38,252 bases of DNA, taken from JBBSEZ01 sp038239195. Its GTDB lineage: Bacteria > Planctomycetota > Planctomycetia > Gemmatales > Gemmataceae. Numbering within the stretch: position 1 is the first letter of the stretch; each line of letters begins with the position of its first letter. Location of the stretch: assembly GCA_038239195.1 (NCBI GenBank), contig JBBSEZ010000030.1:1-38252 (forward strand). The letters run 5' to 3'. Shown here one piece after another: positions 8,078-17,322 of the stretch. A program made the translations under genes and the position numbers. A model generated the notes under the pieces. The model ran no database searches. It worked only from the letters and a program-made list of their open reading frames with translations, and was not told where the DNA came from.

Positions 8078-10510
8078 ATGGCACGCTCCCCCAAACCGAC
8101 CGAAGAGGCCGCCAGCCGGGCCGGGCTGGACGTGGAGGCCGTGCGCGCCCGCGTGGAAAGCGTGCTGGCCGATGAGCTCTACTGGTTCCCCGTGCGCCAC
8201 CACTCCCTCGCCGTCGCGCGACACCTCGAACAGGCCATTTTGGCGCGCCGGCCGCGCGTCGTGTTCATCGAGGGCCCGCACGAAGCGACAAGCCTCATTC
8301 CGCACGTCGTCGATGCGAAAACGAGACCGCCCGTCGCCATCTACTCGTCCTACCGCGACGACGACAACGTGCTCGGCCTGGCCGGCATCGCCAGCCCCGC
8401 CGACGACGTGCCGGCGCGCTTCGCGAGCTGGTATCCGCTGCTGGCCTACTCGCCCGAGTACGTCGCGATGCTGGCGGCGCGCAAGGTCGGCGCCGAGGTC
8501 GTCTTCATCGACCTGCCCCACCACGCCCTCATCCGGGCGGCCGGCGCGGGCCAACCGCCGCCCCCGGCCGTCGAGCAGGAGGACGAAAAGCTCCTCTTTG
8601 AAAGCGGGTTCTACCAGCGCCTCGCCGAGGTGGCGGGCTATCGCTCCTGGCCCGAAGCGTGGGACAGCCTCTTCGAGGTAAGGGAGTTCGCCGGCGTCGA
8701 GGAGTTCCGTCGCGAGATGGCGACGTTCTGCGCCGCCGCTCGCGCCACTACCCCGGGAGAGCGCGTGCGCACCGATGGCACGCTCGAACGCGAGCGCTTC
8801 ATGTGGCAGACGATCCGCGCCACGCTGCGCGACGACAAGATCGCCCCGAAAGAAGCGCTGGTGGTGTGCGGCGGGTTTCACCTCTTCCTGGACCGGCACG
8901 ACAAGGCCCTGCCTCCGCCGACGCCTGCGGGGACGGTCTACGTGACGGTCGTGCCCTACTCGTTCTTCCGCGTCTCGGAGCTTTCGGGCTACGCGGCGGG
9001 GAACCGGGCGCCGCAGTTCTACCAGACGTGGTGGGAGCTGGAGCAGGAGGGCCGCGGCAAGGACGTGGTCGTGGAGCACGTGGTGGCCGTGCTCAAGGCG
9101 GGCCGGCGCGGGGGCGAGCCGCTCTCGTCGGCCGACGCCATCGCGGTGTGCCAGCACGCGCTGATGCTGGCGCGGCTGCGCGGCCGGCCGGCGCCGGTGC
9201 TCGACGACGTCCACGACGCGCTCATCACCTGCTGCTGCAAGGGCGCGCCGGAAGACCAGGGGGCGCACCTCCTCCAGGCCATCGACGCGGCGGGCATCGG
9301 GACGAAGATCGGCAAGGTGACGCCCGCGCTGGGCCAGTTGCCGATCGTCAACGACTTTCACGCCCAGATGTCCGACCTCGACCTGGGGGAGGTGCTGGAG
9401 CGCGAGCGGAGGATGGTGCTCCCCCTCGACAAGCGCGAGCCGCTGGGCGCGCGGCGGTCGGTGTTCCTGCACCGGCTGCGCTTCCTGACGGTGCCGATCG
9501 GCGAAATGGATGCGCCGCCCTCGGGCGACTTCTCGACGGGCACCATCTTCAAGGAGAAGTGGGCCCTGCGGTGGGGCCCCGCCGTCGAGCCGGCCCTCAT
9601 CGAACAGAACCTCTACGGCGACACGGTGGAGTCTGCCTCCCTGGGCCGGCTGCGCGAGGAACTGGCCCGGGACGCCGGGCATGCCGGGAAGACGTGCCGG
9701 CGCCTGGTCGAGGCGGTGGACATGGACCTGCCCGACCTGGTGGCTCGCGCCGAGGACGCCTGCGGCCGGGCCATCGACACCGACTCGCGTTTCGTCTCGC
9801 TGTGCGACGCCCTGGGCCACCTGGCCGTGATCGAGCGCTACGCCGCCACGCGCAACCTGCGCCGCGAGCGCATCGAGGACCTGATCGAGCGCTGTTTCGA
9901 CCGCGCCTGCTTCGCGCTCCCCGGCGTGTCGTCGGTCCCCGAGGACCAGCAGGCCGAGGTGGTGGAGGCCTTGCGCGCTTTGGCCGAGGCCGTCTTGCGC
10001 AGCCGGGCCGGGCTCGACCGGGCCCTCTTCGCCGAGAGCGTGCGCCAGGCCGCCCAGGGCTCGCCCGTGCCGTTCCTGCGCGGCGCCTTCCTCGGCATGC
10101 TGACGGAGTTGCGCGACCTCACGCCCGAAGACCTCGCGGCCGAGGTGGCCGCCCTGGCGCGGGCCCCTGTCGAGCTCATGATTACGGCAGGGGACTTCCT
10201 CGACGGCATCCTGGCCGTCTCGCGCACCTCGATCCTCCTCGGCGCCGACGCGCTGATCGCGGCGCTGGACGAGTTGCTGCGCGCCGCCGAGTGGGAGCCG
10301 TTTCTGACGATGCTGCCCCGGTTGCGAGCGGCGTTCGAGCGCCTGCACGAGAGCCAGCGCGGCTCCCTGGCGGGGAGCGTCGCGTCGCTCTACGGCCTGG
10401 CGCAGGGCGAGGAGTTGATGGAGCTTGGCGCCTCGGTCGGGGCGGCGGCGCGCATCGCACGGATCGACGAGCAGGTGGCGCGGATCATGAGCGAATGGGG
10501 GCTGGAATGA
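8078..10510 (+). CDS. DUF5682 family protein
   Basis: This 810-residue protein matches the DUF5682 family by its N-terminal signatures: WFPVRHHS at residues 36-43, FIEGPHEA with E65-G66-P67, and a later VVCGGFHLFLD. The spaced His/Glu/GFH motifs recall the TraB/ChaN/EreA-like fold, so a hydrolytic or ligand-binding role is possible; this is inference only. The C-terminal two thirds is helical and repeat-like (a run of LRxLAEAVLRSRAGLD-type helices). There is no signal peptide. It lies between a MoxR ATPase and a VWA gene, the usual arrangement for this family, and its stop overlaps the VWA start (ATGA). Confidence 0.88.
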   Translation: MARSPKPTEEAASRAGLDVEAVRARVESVLADELYWFPVRHHSLAVARHLEQAILARRPRVVFIEGPHEATSLIPHVVDAKTRPPVAIYSSYRDDDNVLGLAGIASPADDVPARFASWYPLLAYSPEYVAMLAARKVGAEVVFIDLPHHALIRAAGAGQPPPPAVEQEDEKLLFESGFYQRLAEVAGYRSWPEAWDSLFEVREFAGVEEFRREMATFCAAARATTPGERVRTDGTLERERFMWQTIRATLRDDKIAPKEALVVCGGFHLFLDRHDKALPPPTPAGTVYVTVVPYSFFRVSELSGYAAGNRAPQFYQTWWELEQEGRGKDVVVEHVVAVLKAGRRGGEPLSSADAIAVCQHALMLARLRGRPAPVLDDVHDALITCCCKGAPEDQGAHLLQAIDAAGIGTKIGKVTPALGQLPIVNDFHAQMSDLDLGEVLERERRMVLPLDKREPLGARRSVFLHRLRFLTVPIGEMDAPPSGDFSTGTIFKEKWALRWGPAVEPALIEQNLYGDTVESASLGRLREELARDAGHAGKTCRRLVEAVDMDLPDLVARAEDACGRAIDTDSRFVSLCDALGHLAVIERYAATRNLRRERIEDLIERCFDRACFALPGVSSVPEDQQAEVVEALRALAEAVLRSRAGLDRALFAESVRQAAQGSPVPFLRGAFLGMLTELRDLTPEDLAAEVAALARAPVELMITAGDFLDGILAVSRTSILLGADALIAALDELLRAAEWEPFLTMLPRLRAAFERLHESQRGSLAGSVASLYGLAQGEELMELGASVGAAARIARIDEQVARIMSEWGLE

Positions 10511-11655
10511 GCGAGCCGAACAACGCCCACGTGCTGGCCCGCTGGCGCCTGGTGCTCGGCAAGAGCGCCGAGGGCCACGGCATCGACTGCGGCGGGGACG
10601 AGCAATGCGGCCGCGTCGAGAAGCTGATCGGCTTCCTCTTCCACGAAGGCGAGGGCGGGGAGAAGGGCGAGAAGGCCGGGCGCGCTTCGAGCCGCAAGGG
10701 CGGCAAGGCCGGGCCCGAGCTGACGGTGCCGGAGTGGGTGGACCAGGTCAACGAGCTATTCCCGCGTCAGGCCAAGGAGGTGCTGCAGCGCGAACTGGTC
10801 CACCGGCGCGGCATCGCGGAGCTGCTGGAGAAGCCGGAACTGCTCGAGAAGATCGAGCCGAGCATGGAGCTGGTCAAAACGCTGCTGACGCACAAGGACC
10901 TGCTCAACCCGAAGACGCGGGTGCTGGCTCGCAAGATCATCGACAAGGTGGTTCAGGAGCTGAAGGAGAAGCTCAAGGTGCAGGTGGAGACGGCCATCAC
11001 GGGGGCCATCCGCCGCGACCGGCACTCGCCGCGGCGCGTCTACCGCAACCTCGACCTGAAGACGACGCTGCGGCGCAACCTCAAGAACTTCGACGGCGAA
11101 TCGGGTAAGTTGCTCGTCGATCAGTTGTTCTTCTACGCCGCCGAGCGTAAGCGGCGCCCCTGGCACGTGCTGGTCGTCGTCGATCAGTCGGGGTCGATGC
11201 TCGACTCGGCGATCTTCTCGGCGATCATGGCATCGATCTTCGCCGAATTGCCGGCCGTGCGCACCTCGCTCGTGCTGTTCGACACGGAGGTGGTCGATCT
11301 GAGCGACAAGGTGGGCCAGCCGGTGGACGTGCTGCTAACGATCCAGCTCGGCGGGGGGACCGACATCACCAAGGCGCTCAAGTACACCGAGCAACTGGTG
11401 CGCGAGCCGGCGCGGTCGATCGTGGTGCTCATCACCGACTTCTACGAGGGCCGCGACGAGCGCGACCTGATACGGCAGGTTCGCTCGATGGCGGAGTCGG
11501 GGGTGCGCATGGTCGGGCTGGGGGCGCTGGGCTACGACGCGCGGCCGGCCTACAACAAAGCGACGGCGGGGGCGCTGCGCAAGGTGGGGATGGACGTGCT
11601 GGTGTGTACGCCGGAGCAACTGGCGGAGTGCATGGCGCAGATCATCCGGGGGTGA
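10507..11655 (+). CDS. VWA domain protein with intact MIDAS, partner of MoxR
   Basis: This protein has 382 residues. The N-terminal ~215 residues are mostly helical, with a Gly/Lys-rich linker around 45-70. The C-terminal VWA domain (~218-382) has a complete metal-ion-dependent adhesion site: D226-Q-S228-G-S230, T285 in GGGTDIT, and D311 in VLITDFYEG. VWA proteins of MoxR systems bind the ATPase and deliver the client. The start overlaps the DUF5682 stop. A second long reading of this frame extends upstream to 8659, but it runs antiparallel in sense to no domain and is excluded. This is the last gene of the operon; the next gene starts 76 bases later. Confidence 0.92.
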   Translation: MSEPNNAHVLARWRLVLGKSAEGHGIDCGGDEQCGRVEKLIGFLFHEGEGGEKGEKAGRASSRKGGKAGPELTVPEWVDQVNELFPRQAKEVLQRELVHRRGIAELLEKPELLEKIEPSMELVKTLLTHKDLLNPKTRVLARKIIDKVVQELKEKLKVQVETAITGAIRRDRHSPRRVYRNLDLKTTLRRNLKNFDGESGKLLVDQLFFYAAERKRRPWHVLVVVDQSGSMLDSAIFSAIMASIFAELPAVRTSLVLFDTEVVDLSDKVGQPVDVLLTIQLGGGTDITKALKYTEQLVREPARSIVVLITDFYEGRDERDLIRQVRSMAESGVRMVGLGALGYDARPAYNKATAGALRKVGMDVLVCTPEQLAECMAQIIRG

Positions 11656-11731
11656 GGGATCGCGAAACGACAAGCAAGAAGGGAGAGGGGCTCTTTCTTG
11701 CTATTCGGCGAGGGCGCCTGGGAGGACGAGC

Positions 11732-12169
11732 GTGGGACGTTCCCTTGTGTTTGCGACGGCGTTTCTGCTTGCGGCCGGTTGCTCCCAGCGAGCGAGCCGC
11801 GGCCCGGCGGTTCGGGAGGGCGATCCCCTCGAAGTCTATGAGGCCGTCTTCCGGTATCGCCTTGCGAAGCGCCCCGCCGACCTGCGCGCGTACCTGTCGG
11901 TCGAGGGGAAAGACCCGCCCGCGGACTTGTTGAGCCGGTTGCGCCAGGACTGGCCCAACCTGAAGCCGGCTTCGGAAGAGCCGAAGGAAAAAGGGCCCCA
12001 CGTGTACGTGGAGGGCCTCAACTGGGTCGACGGCGACACCGCCGTGCTGAAGGCAGGCCACTGGTCCCCGAGCAAGTTCGGGGGGGAAGGGTATTTTGCC
12101 GACCACCGCGTCGTGCGCGACAAGGGACGGTGGGTCGTGGAATCAGTCGCGAACGAGACGATGAGTTGA
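11732..12169 (+). CDS. Small lipoprotein of unknown function
   Basis: This 145-residue protein starts at GTG with a clear GGAGGACGAG site 6 bases upstream. The N-terminus is a short lipoprotein signal: a hydrophobic stretch and LLAAGC with the lipidation Cys at ~17. The mature domain is a small alpha/beta fold (YEAVFRYRLAK, then VYVEGLNWVDGDTAVLKAGH, then KGRWVVESV). Its shape recalls the NTF2/SnoaL-like secreted proteins common in planctomycetes, but I cannot assign it. It converges on the WD40 gene across a palindromic cluster. Confidence 0.7.
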   Translation: MGRSLVFATAFLLAAGCSQRASRGPAVREGDPLEVYEAVFRYRLAKRPADLRAYLSVEGKDPPADLLSRLRQDWPNLKPASEEPKEKGPHVYVEGLNWVDGDTAVLKAGHWSPSKFGGEGYFADHRVVRDKGRWVVESVANETMS

Positions 12170-12245
12170 AAGGCCGATGGGCCCGACCCAGCGCTATCCA
12201 GCCAAATGTTTCCCCCCTGCGCACCTCCGGGTTCGGCGCCCTGTC

Positions 12246-12320
12246 GGACGGCCCCCCTGAGCCGGCCGGACGGCTCAGGAGGGCCGTCCTACAAGGAGGA
12301 CGGCTCAGGAGAGCCGTCCT
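12246..12320. repeat. Three-copy palindromic cluster between convergent genes
   Basis: Three copies of one ~19-base word lie here in orientations minus, plus, plus. Copy 1 is 12246-12264. Copy 2 is 12271-12289, its reverse complement with one mismatch and a 6-base loop between them. Copy 3 is 12297-12320. Copies 2 and 3 are themselves hairpins (AGGACGGCT, loop CAGGAG, AGCCGTCCT) and each is followed by CCTACA. Its place between convergent ends suggests a bidirectional transcript end, which is inference. Confidence 0.8.
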
Positions 12321-12343
12321 ACAGGTGTGCTTTTTCCTGTCCC

Positions 12344-13405
12344 TTACTTCTTCTTCGGCGGCGGGGGCGGGTTGGTCAGCTCCCAGACGCGCGCGGTGCG
12401 GTCGGCGCCGGTCGTGGCAAGGCGCGTGCCCTTGTCGAAGAACGCCAGCCCCCGCACCCAGGCGGTGTGGCCCTCCAGGGACTTGAGGAACTGCCCCGTC
12501 TGGGGGCTCCAGAGCTTGACGGTGCGGTCGGCGCTGCCGGAGGCGAGCACGGTGCCGCCGGGGTGGAAGGCGAGCGCCGTCACCGCGCCCACGTGGCCGG
12601 GCGCCTGGCCCTGGCGCTGGAGTTTGCCGTCGGCCCCGAAGAAATAGACGCGCGTGTCGCTGCCGCCCACGGCGATTTGCTTGCCGTCCGGGCTGAAGGC
12701 GATCGCCGTGACGACGTTGACGGGGGGCGTCGTCTTGGGTGGGGCGGGCGCCTGGGCGAGCACGTCGAAGCGCTTGGTCCCGGTATCGACGTCCCACGCC
12801 CACAGTTTGCCGTCCTGCCCGCCCGCGGCGATCTGCTTGCCGTCGGCGCTGAAGGCGAGGGCCAACAGCCAGTCGGTCGGCCCGGCCAACTTGCGGAGCG
12901 CTTTGCCGTCCGCGGCCGTCCACAGTTGCACGGCACCATCGTCGCCCGCCGAGGCCAGCACCTTGCCATCGGGGGACACCGCCAGCGCACGCACGATGGC
13001 GCCGGCCTTCATCGTCTGCGCCGGCTTGTCGGCGGGGAGCGCCCAGGTCAGCAGTGTCCCGTCCACCCCGGCCGAGGCGACGGTGGGGCCTCCCGCGGTA
13101 ACCGCCGTTACGGGCCCGCTGTGGGCCTTGATGACCTGCGGCTTGACGTCGGCGCCGAGCAGGGCCTTGCCCTCGACTTCCGCCCAGACGTGCAGAGTGC
13201 CGTCCTCGCAGCCCACGACGAGGCGCTTCTTGTCTTCGCTAAAGGCCAGCCCCACGCCGGGGCCGTTCAGCCCGGTCGCCGTCTGGGCGAGCTTCGCCAC
13301 GGCCAGGTTGAGCGGCGGATAGGGCGGTGCCTTCGGGGGCTGCGCCAGGGCGACGCCCACCAGCCCGGCGAACGCGGCGAGAGTGAGTACGTGGTGCCAA
13401 CGCAT
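12344..13405 (-). CDS. Secreted WD40-repeat protein
   Basis: This 353-residue protein has an N-terminal Sec signal peptide (residues ~1-20, ending in VALA before QPPK). It is followed by about seven WD40-type blades, for example FSPDGKQIAVGGSD, LASGSADRTVKLWS and LATTGADRTARVWEL. A seven-blade beta-propeller for protein contacts in the periplasm or at the surface is expected. The C-terminus is a Pro/Lys tail (PPPPPKKK). The start has GGAGGA 7-8 bases upstream. It lies 61 bases downstream of the cyclophilin gene cluster and may be co-transcribed with it. Confidence 0.85.
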   Translation of the reverse strand: MRWHHVLTLAAFAGLVGVALAQPPKAPPYPPLNLAVAKLAQTATGLNGPGVGLAFSEDKKRLVVGCEDGTLHVWAEVEGKALLGADVKPQVIKAHSGPVTAVTAGGPTVASAGVDGTLLTWALPADKPAQTMKAGAIVRALAVSPDGKVLASAGDDGAVQLWTAADGKALRKLAGPTDWLLALAFSADGKQIAAGGQDGKLWAWDVDTGTKRFDVLAQAPAPPKTTPPVNVVTAIAFSPDGKQIAVGGSDTRVYFFGADGKLQRQGQAPGHVGAVTALAFHPGGTVLASGSADRTVKLWSPQTGQFLKSLEGHTAWVRGLAFFDKGTRLATTGADRTARVWELTNPPPPPKKK

Positions 13406-13466
13406 GCTGTTCCTCCGGGCGGATGATCGGTTCGCGACGCTTCGCAGAAGCGTTAGCGTTGGGGCC

Positions 13467-13952
13467 TCACGCCCGGCGGATGGACTGGATGACCACGTCC
13501 TCGATAGGCACGTCGCCGTGCGAGCCGTGGCGGCCGGTGCGCACGGCCTTGATCTTCTCGACGACGTCCAGCCCCTCGACGACGCTGCCGAAGACGCAGT
13601 AGCGCGCCCGGTCGAGGTGGTGGGCGTTATCGACGACGTTGATGAAGAACTGCGCCGTCGCACTGTCGGGGTCGTTGGTGCGCGCCATCGCCAGCGTGCC
13701 GCGCGCGTTCGACAGCCCGTTGGGCGACTCGTTGCGGATCGACGCCTTGGTCTTCTTCTGCGTCATGCCCGGCTCGAAGCCGCCGCCCTGGATCATGAAG
13801 TCGGGCATGACCCGGTGGAAGATCGTGCCGTCGTAGAACTGCTCATCGACGTAGGTCAGAAAGTTGGCCACCGTGATCGGCGCCTTGTCGCCGTCCAGTT
13901 CGATCTTGATCCGGCCCAGCGACGTTTCCATGGTAACCAGGGTGACGGCCAT
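13467..13952 (-). CDS. Cyclophilin-type peptidyl-prolyl isomerase, cytosolic
   Basis: This 161-residue single-domain cyclophilin has no signal peptide. Active-site landmarks are FHRVMPDFMIQGG (catalytic Arg) and ATAQFFINV. The Trp of human CypA is replaced, as in many bacterial PpiB proteins. It catalyses cis-trans isomerisation of X-Pro bonds and helps cytosolic protein folding. It is the last of three tandem cyclophilin genes (gap 34 bases), followed by the WD40 gene. Confidence 0.93.
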   Translation of the reverse strand: MAVTLVTMETSLGRIKIELDGDKAPITVANFLTYVDEQFYDGTIFHRVMPDFMIQGGGFEPGMTQKKTKASIRNESPNGLSNARGTLAMARTNDPDSATAQFFINVVDNAHHLDRARYCVFGSVVEGLDVVEKIKAVRTGRHGSHGDVPIEDVVIQSIRRA

Positions 13953-13986
13953 CGGTGCGGTCCTCGGGAGAGAAAAGGGGAACGGA

Positions 13987-14625
<639 letters not shown>

Positions 14626-14658
14626 GGGGGCAATCTCCGAGTGTGCGGGAAAGGTCGG

Positions 14659-15327
14659 TTACTTCTGGACGCGGCGGATCGACTCGATGAGCACGGTCTT
14701 GACGGGCACGTCCGTGACGCCCCGGAACAGTTGCTTGGTGGGGACGGCGCGGACCTCATCGACGACGTCCATGCCTTCGATCACTTTGCCGAAGACACAG
14801 TAACCGACCGACCCTGGCTGGGGGTTGAGGTTGTATTTCACCGAGCCGTCGTTGTCCCCGACGTTGATGAAGAACTGCGACGTGGCGCTGTCCGGGTCTT
14901 GGGTCCGGGCCATCGCCAGTGTGCCGCGCTTGTTCGAGAGCCCGTTGCGGAGCGCCTCGTTGGCGACGGGGTCGTGAGTCGGCTTCTCGTTGGCCTTCAT
15001 CTGCGCGGGCGAGGTGGCGCCGGTGAGCGCCGGCTTGAACCCGCCGCCCTGGATCATGAAGTCCTTGATGACGCGGTGGAAGATGGTGCCGTCGTAGTGC
15101 TTCTCGTCCACGTAGCGGAGGAAGTTGGCGACGGTAAGCGGAGACTTGTCGGCGAACAGCTCAACCTTGATCGTCCCCATCGAGGTCTTGATCTCGACGA
15201 CGGGGTTGGGGCCACCCGGGGCGGCGGGCTGCGGGGGCTTCTCCTTGCCCGTGCCCTTGTCCTCGGAAGCGCAGGAGCAGCACAGGAGGGGGAGGATCGC
15301 GAGAAGGGTGGTCAGCAGCCGTTTCAT
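14659..15327 (-). CDS. Cyclophilin-type peptidyl-prolyl isomerase, lipoprotein
   Basis: This 222-residue protein has a lipoprotein signal (hydrophobic run then LLCCSC, lipidation at the last Cys, ~19) and a Pro/Gly-rich linker. The cyclophilin domain starts at ~43, with FHRVIKDFMIQGG and ATSQFFINV intact. It carries the same type of insertion (around SPAQMKANEKP) as the secreted paralogue, so these two are closest. ATG 15327 is chosen because the lipoprotein signal starts there and GGAGAA lies upstream. It is the first gene of the three-cyclophilin set. Confidence 0.91.
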   Translation of the reverse strand: MKRLLTTLLAILPLLCCSCASEDKGTGKEKPPQPAAPGGPNPVVEIKTSMGTIKVELFADKSPLTVANFLRYVDEKHYDGTIFHRVIKDFMIQGGGFKPALTGATSPAQMKANEKPTHDPVANEALRNGLSNKRGTLAMARTQDPDSATSQFFINVGDNDGSVKYNLNPQPGSVGYCVFGKVIEGMDVVDEVRAVPTKQLFRGVTDVPVKTVLIESIRRVQK

Positions 15328-15430
15328 GCGCCGTTCTCCGTGCGGTGAGGACGCCCCGGCCGAGCCGCGCCCGGCCGGGGACGTTCTAGCAAACCGCATC
15401 GGCGGCGCGAATGCAAGGTCTTTGCGCGGC

Positions 15431-16075
15431 TCACGTCGCAAGTGGTGCCTCTTGCGCCTCTTGCGCCCTGGCCGCGCGGCGCTTCCGGCGGGCGGCCCAG
15501 CCGACAACGGGCAGGGCGAGGGCGGCCAGGAGGAAGCTCGACGGCTCCGGGTTGTGCGAGACCTTGACGTAGGCGTCGATGCTGCCGTTCAGGCCGTTCT
15601 TTGGGAGGTTGACGTCGGTCTTCGGGGTGATGGTGACGTCGTAGAGGTCGTGCCCGAGGTGCAGCGTCTCGCTGAGCGGCGAGGTCCATTTGATTTTCAG
15701 GTCGGCCTTGCCGTTCGACACGGTGCCTTCGAAGTAGCCGGTGAAGGTCACGGCGCCCACCACGCCGGTGGCCTGGTCCTTGATACGCAAGATGAGGCTG
15801 AACGGCCGATCGGTGAACGTGGCCGACGCGGCGCCGGGGCTGAAGGTGGACAGGCTGGCGAGGAGGACGGGGTTGGAGCCAGCCAGCGTTTGCTTGAGGT
15901 CGTTGCCGTCGAGCTTGATGCCGCTGGTGGTGGTGTGGTCCGCGTAAACCGTGGCGGGCGTGGCGAACGAGACCTCCGACCACACGATCGGGTCGGCGCG
16001 GAGGGGGGCGGCGGCGGTGGTCAGCAGCAAAGCCAGGGAGGCCGCAGCCACGCGCACGAATGTTGATCGCTTCAT
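15431..16075 (-). CDS. PEP-CTERM sorting-signal protein
   Basis: This 214-residue exported protein has an N-terminal signal peptide (KRSTFVRVAAASLALLL..., ending near LRA-DP). The central beta-rich domain of ~150 residues is not recognised. The C-terminal sorting signal has the motif NPEPSSF, a hydrophobic helix (LLAALALPVVGW) and a basic RRKRRAAR tail. PEP-CTERM proteins are processed by an exosortase, which is not in this window, and end at the cell surface or in extracellular matrix. A 17-residue extension after the basic tail is longer than usual. The start has AAGGAG upstream. Confidence 0.85.
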   Translation of the reverse strand: MKRSTFVRVAAASLALLLTTAAAPLRADPIVWSEVSFATPATVYADHTTTSGIKLDGNDLKQTLAGSNPVLLASLSTFSPGAASATFTDRPFSLILRIKDQATGVVGAVTFTGYFEGTVSNGKADLKIKWTSPLSETLHLGHDLYDVTITPKTDVNLPKNGLNGSIDAYVKVSHNPEPSSFLLAALALPVVGWAARRKRRAARAQEAQEAPLAT

Positions 16076-16351
16076 GCAACACGCTCCTTCGTTGGTGCGG
16101 GCGAGGAAGAGCCCTGGTAGCCGCTCGTCCTTGAACTGCGCCACGTGGGCGGGCCACGCGAGGAGGGCAACCCAGGTGCGGGGCGATCGTACCGGAGGAT
16201 GCGGGGGAGAGTCAACGCCGCCTTTTCGCGGGAGAGAAGGGGAGTGGGGGGCCTGGCGAGCACGGCGAGAGGGTGTTCGCGAGGCCGTCGGCGCCTTAGG
16301 ATTAGCCACACTGCCCTGGTCCTTCTCGCGATCCTTGCCCGAGGCCCCACC
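16076..16351. other. Divergent intergenic region, PEP-CTERM and LRR genes
   Basis: This 276-base non-coding region should contain promoters for both directions. No long palindrome or recognisable operator was seen. I could not assign -10 and -35 boxes with confidence in this GC-rich sequence. Confidence 0.4.
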
Positions 16352-17179
16352 ATGAAGCCGTTCGCCACGACCCTCCTGCTCGCCGTGCTGTTCGTCCTAC
16401 TGGCGCCGCCGTCCGCCGAGGCCAAGCCGTTCGCCGACAAGGCGCTCGCCGCCGCCGTTCAGGAGGCGCTGCGCTTGCCCAAGCCCGAGTTCACCGACGA
16501 CAACCTCGGCAAGCTCAACGTCCTGAACCTCAACGGCAAGGGCATCAAGGACCTGACCGGGCTGGAGAAGTGCAAGAACCTCGCCGAGCTCAAGCTGGCC
16601 AAGAACGAGGTCGCCGACGTCAAGGCCCTCAAGGAACTGACGCAGCTCCAGTCGCTCGACCTGTCCGGCAACAAGATCGCCGACGTCTCCCCCCTCGCCG
16701 GCCTGAGCGGGCTACAGTACCTAGACCTGTCGAACAACCAGGTGGTCGATCTCAAACCGCTCGCCAAGCTGAAGAGCCTGGCGTCGCTCTACCTGACCAA
16801 CAACAAGGTCGTCGATCTCAAGCCCCTCGAGGGGCTGACCAAGCTCGCCTCGCTCAACCTCGGCAAGAACCAGATCAAGGACCTCGCGCCCCTGACGAAG
16901 GTGACGCGCCTCACCACTCTCGAGCTGACCGAGAACCAGATCGTGGACGTCAAGCCGCTGACCAAACAGACCGAGATCGGGCTGCTGATGCTGGAGAAGA
17001 ACAAGATCGCCGACCTGGCGCCACTGGTGGCATGGGCCAAGGCCGACGCCGACAAGGCCAAGCGGTTCGCGCCGTATCTGCGCCTCTACCTGGTGGGCAA
17101 CCCGCTCTCCGCGGCGGCGAAGTCGTCGCAGGTGCCGGCGCTGGAGAAGCTGGGCGTGCGCATCGACCCGAAGAATTGA
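16352..17179 (+). CDS. Secreted leucine-rich-repeat protein
   Basis: This 275-residue protein has a Sec signal peptide (KPFATTLLLAVLFVLLA..., cleavage near AEA-KP). It then has about eight 22-residue leucine-rich repeats of the SDS22/internalin type, with units such as LQSLDLSGNKIADVSPLAGL and LASLNLGKNQIKDLAPLTKV. A short cap region follows. The fold should be a curved solenoid binding a protein or surface partner. Repeats of this exact 22-residue length have near-identical spacing, which suggests recent expansion. ATG 16352 is chosen because the signal peptide begins there. Confidence 0.88.
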   Translation: MKPFATTLLLAVLFVLLAPPSAEAKPFADKALAAAVQEALRLPKPEFTDDNLGKLNVLNLNGKGIKDLTGLEKCKNLAELKLAKNEVADVKALKELTQLQSLDLSGNKIADVSPLAGLSGLQYLDLSNNQVVDLKPLAKLKSLASLYLTNNKVVDLKPLEGLTKLASLNLGKNQIKDLAPLTKVTRLTTLELTENQIVDVKPLTKQTEIGLLMLEKNKIADLAPLVAWAKADADKAKRFAPYLRLYLVGNPLSAAAKSSQVPALEKLGVRIDPKN

Positions 17180-17181
17180 GG

Positions 17182-17280
17182 GCGAGCGGGGGGCGTGAGC
17201 CCCTGTTGAAGGCGCCCCAACAGGGAGCTTACGCCCCGCTCGCCAACACGCCAACAGGGAGCGTACGCCCCCGCTCGCCA
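17182..17280. repeat. Three-copy palindromic cluster between LRR and HEAT genes
   Basis: A ~26-base word is present three times. The first copy (17182-17208) is inverted relative to the second (17218-17243), forming a long imperfect stem of GAGCGGGG...CTGTTG against CAACAGGG...CCGCTC. The third (17251-17279) is a direct repeat of the second, differing mainly by one G/T and one extra C. The minus-plus-plus order is the same as in the cluster at 12246-12320, with unrelated sequence. Confidence 0.8.
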
Positions 17281-17322
17281 ACCGTCAGCCCCCCGACCCG
17301 ACACATCACCCGAGGCGCCACC

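Noticed and set aside
7199..10348. Very long minus-strand frame (over 1000 codons) opposite moxR and DUF5682
   Set aside because: The plus-strand genes have intact Walker and family motifs. The antisense frame is low-complexity Gly/His/Arg/Gln and lacks a start context.
8659..10506. Upstream extension of the VWA reading frame to 8659
   Set aside because: The extension overlaps the DUF5682 gene, is Arg/Gly/Pro-rich and contains no fold. The ATGA overlap at 10507 is the natural start.
12246..12320. Classical Rho-independent terminator
   Set aside because: The stems are strong, but no U tract follows in either direction and the words are tandem copies, so it is listed as a repeat cluster.
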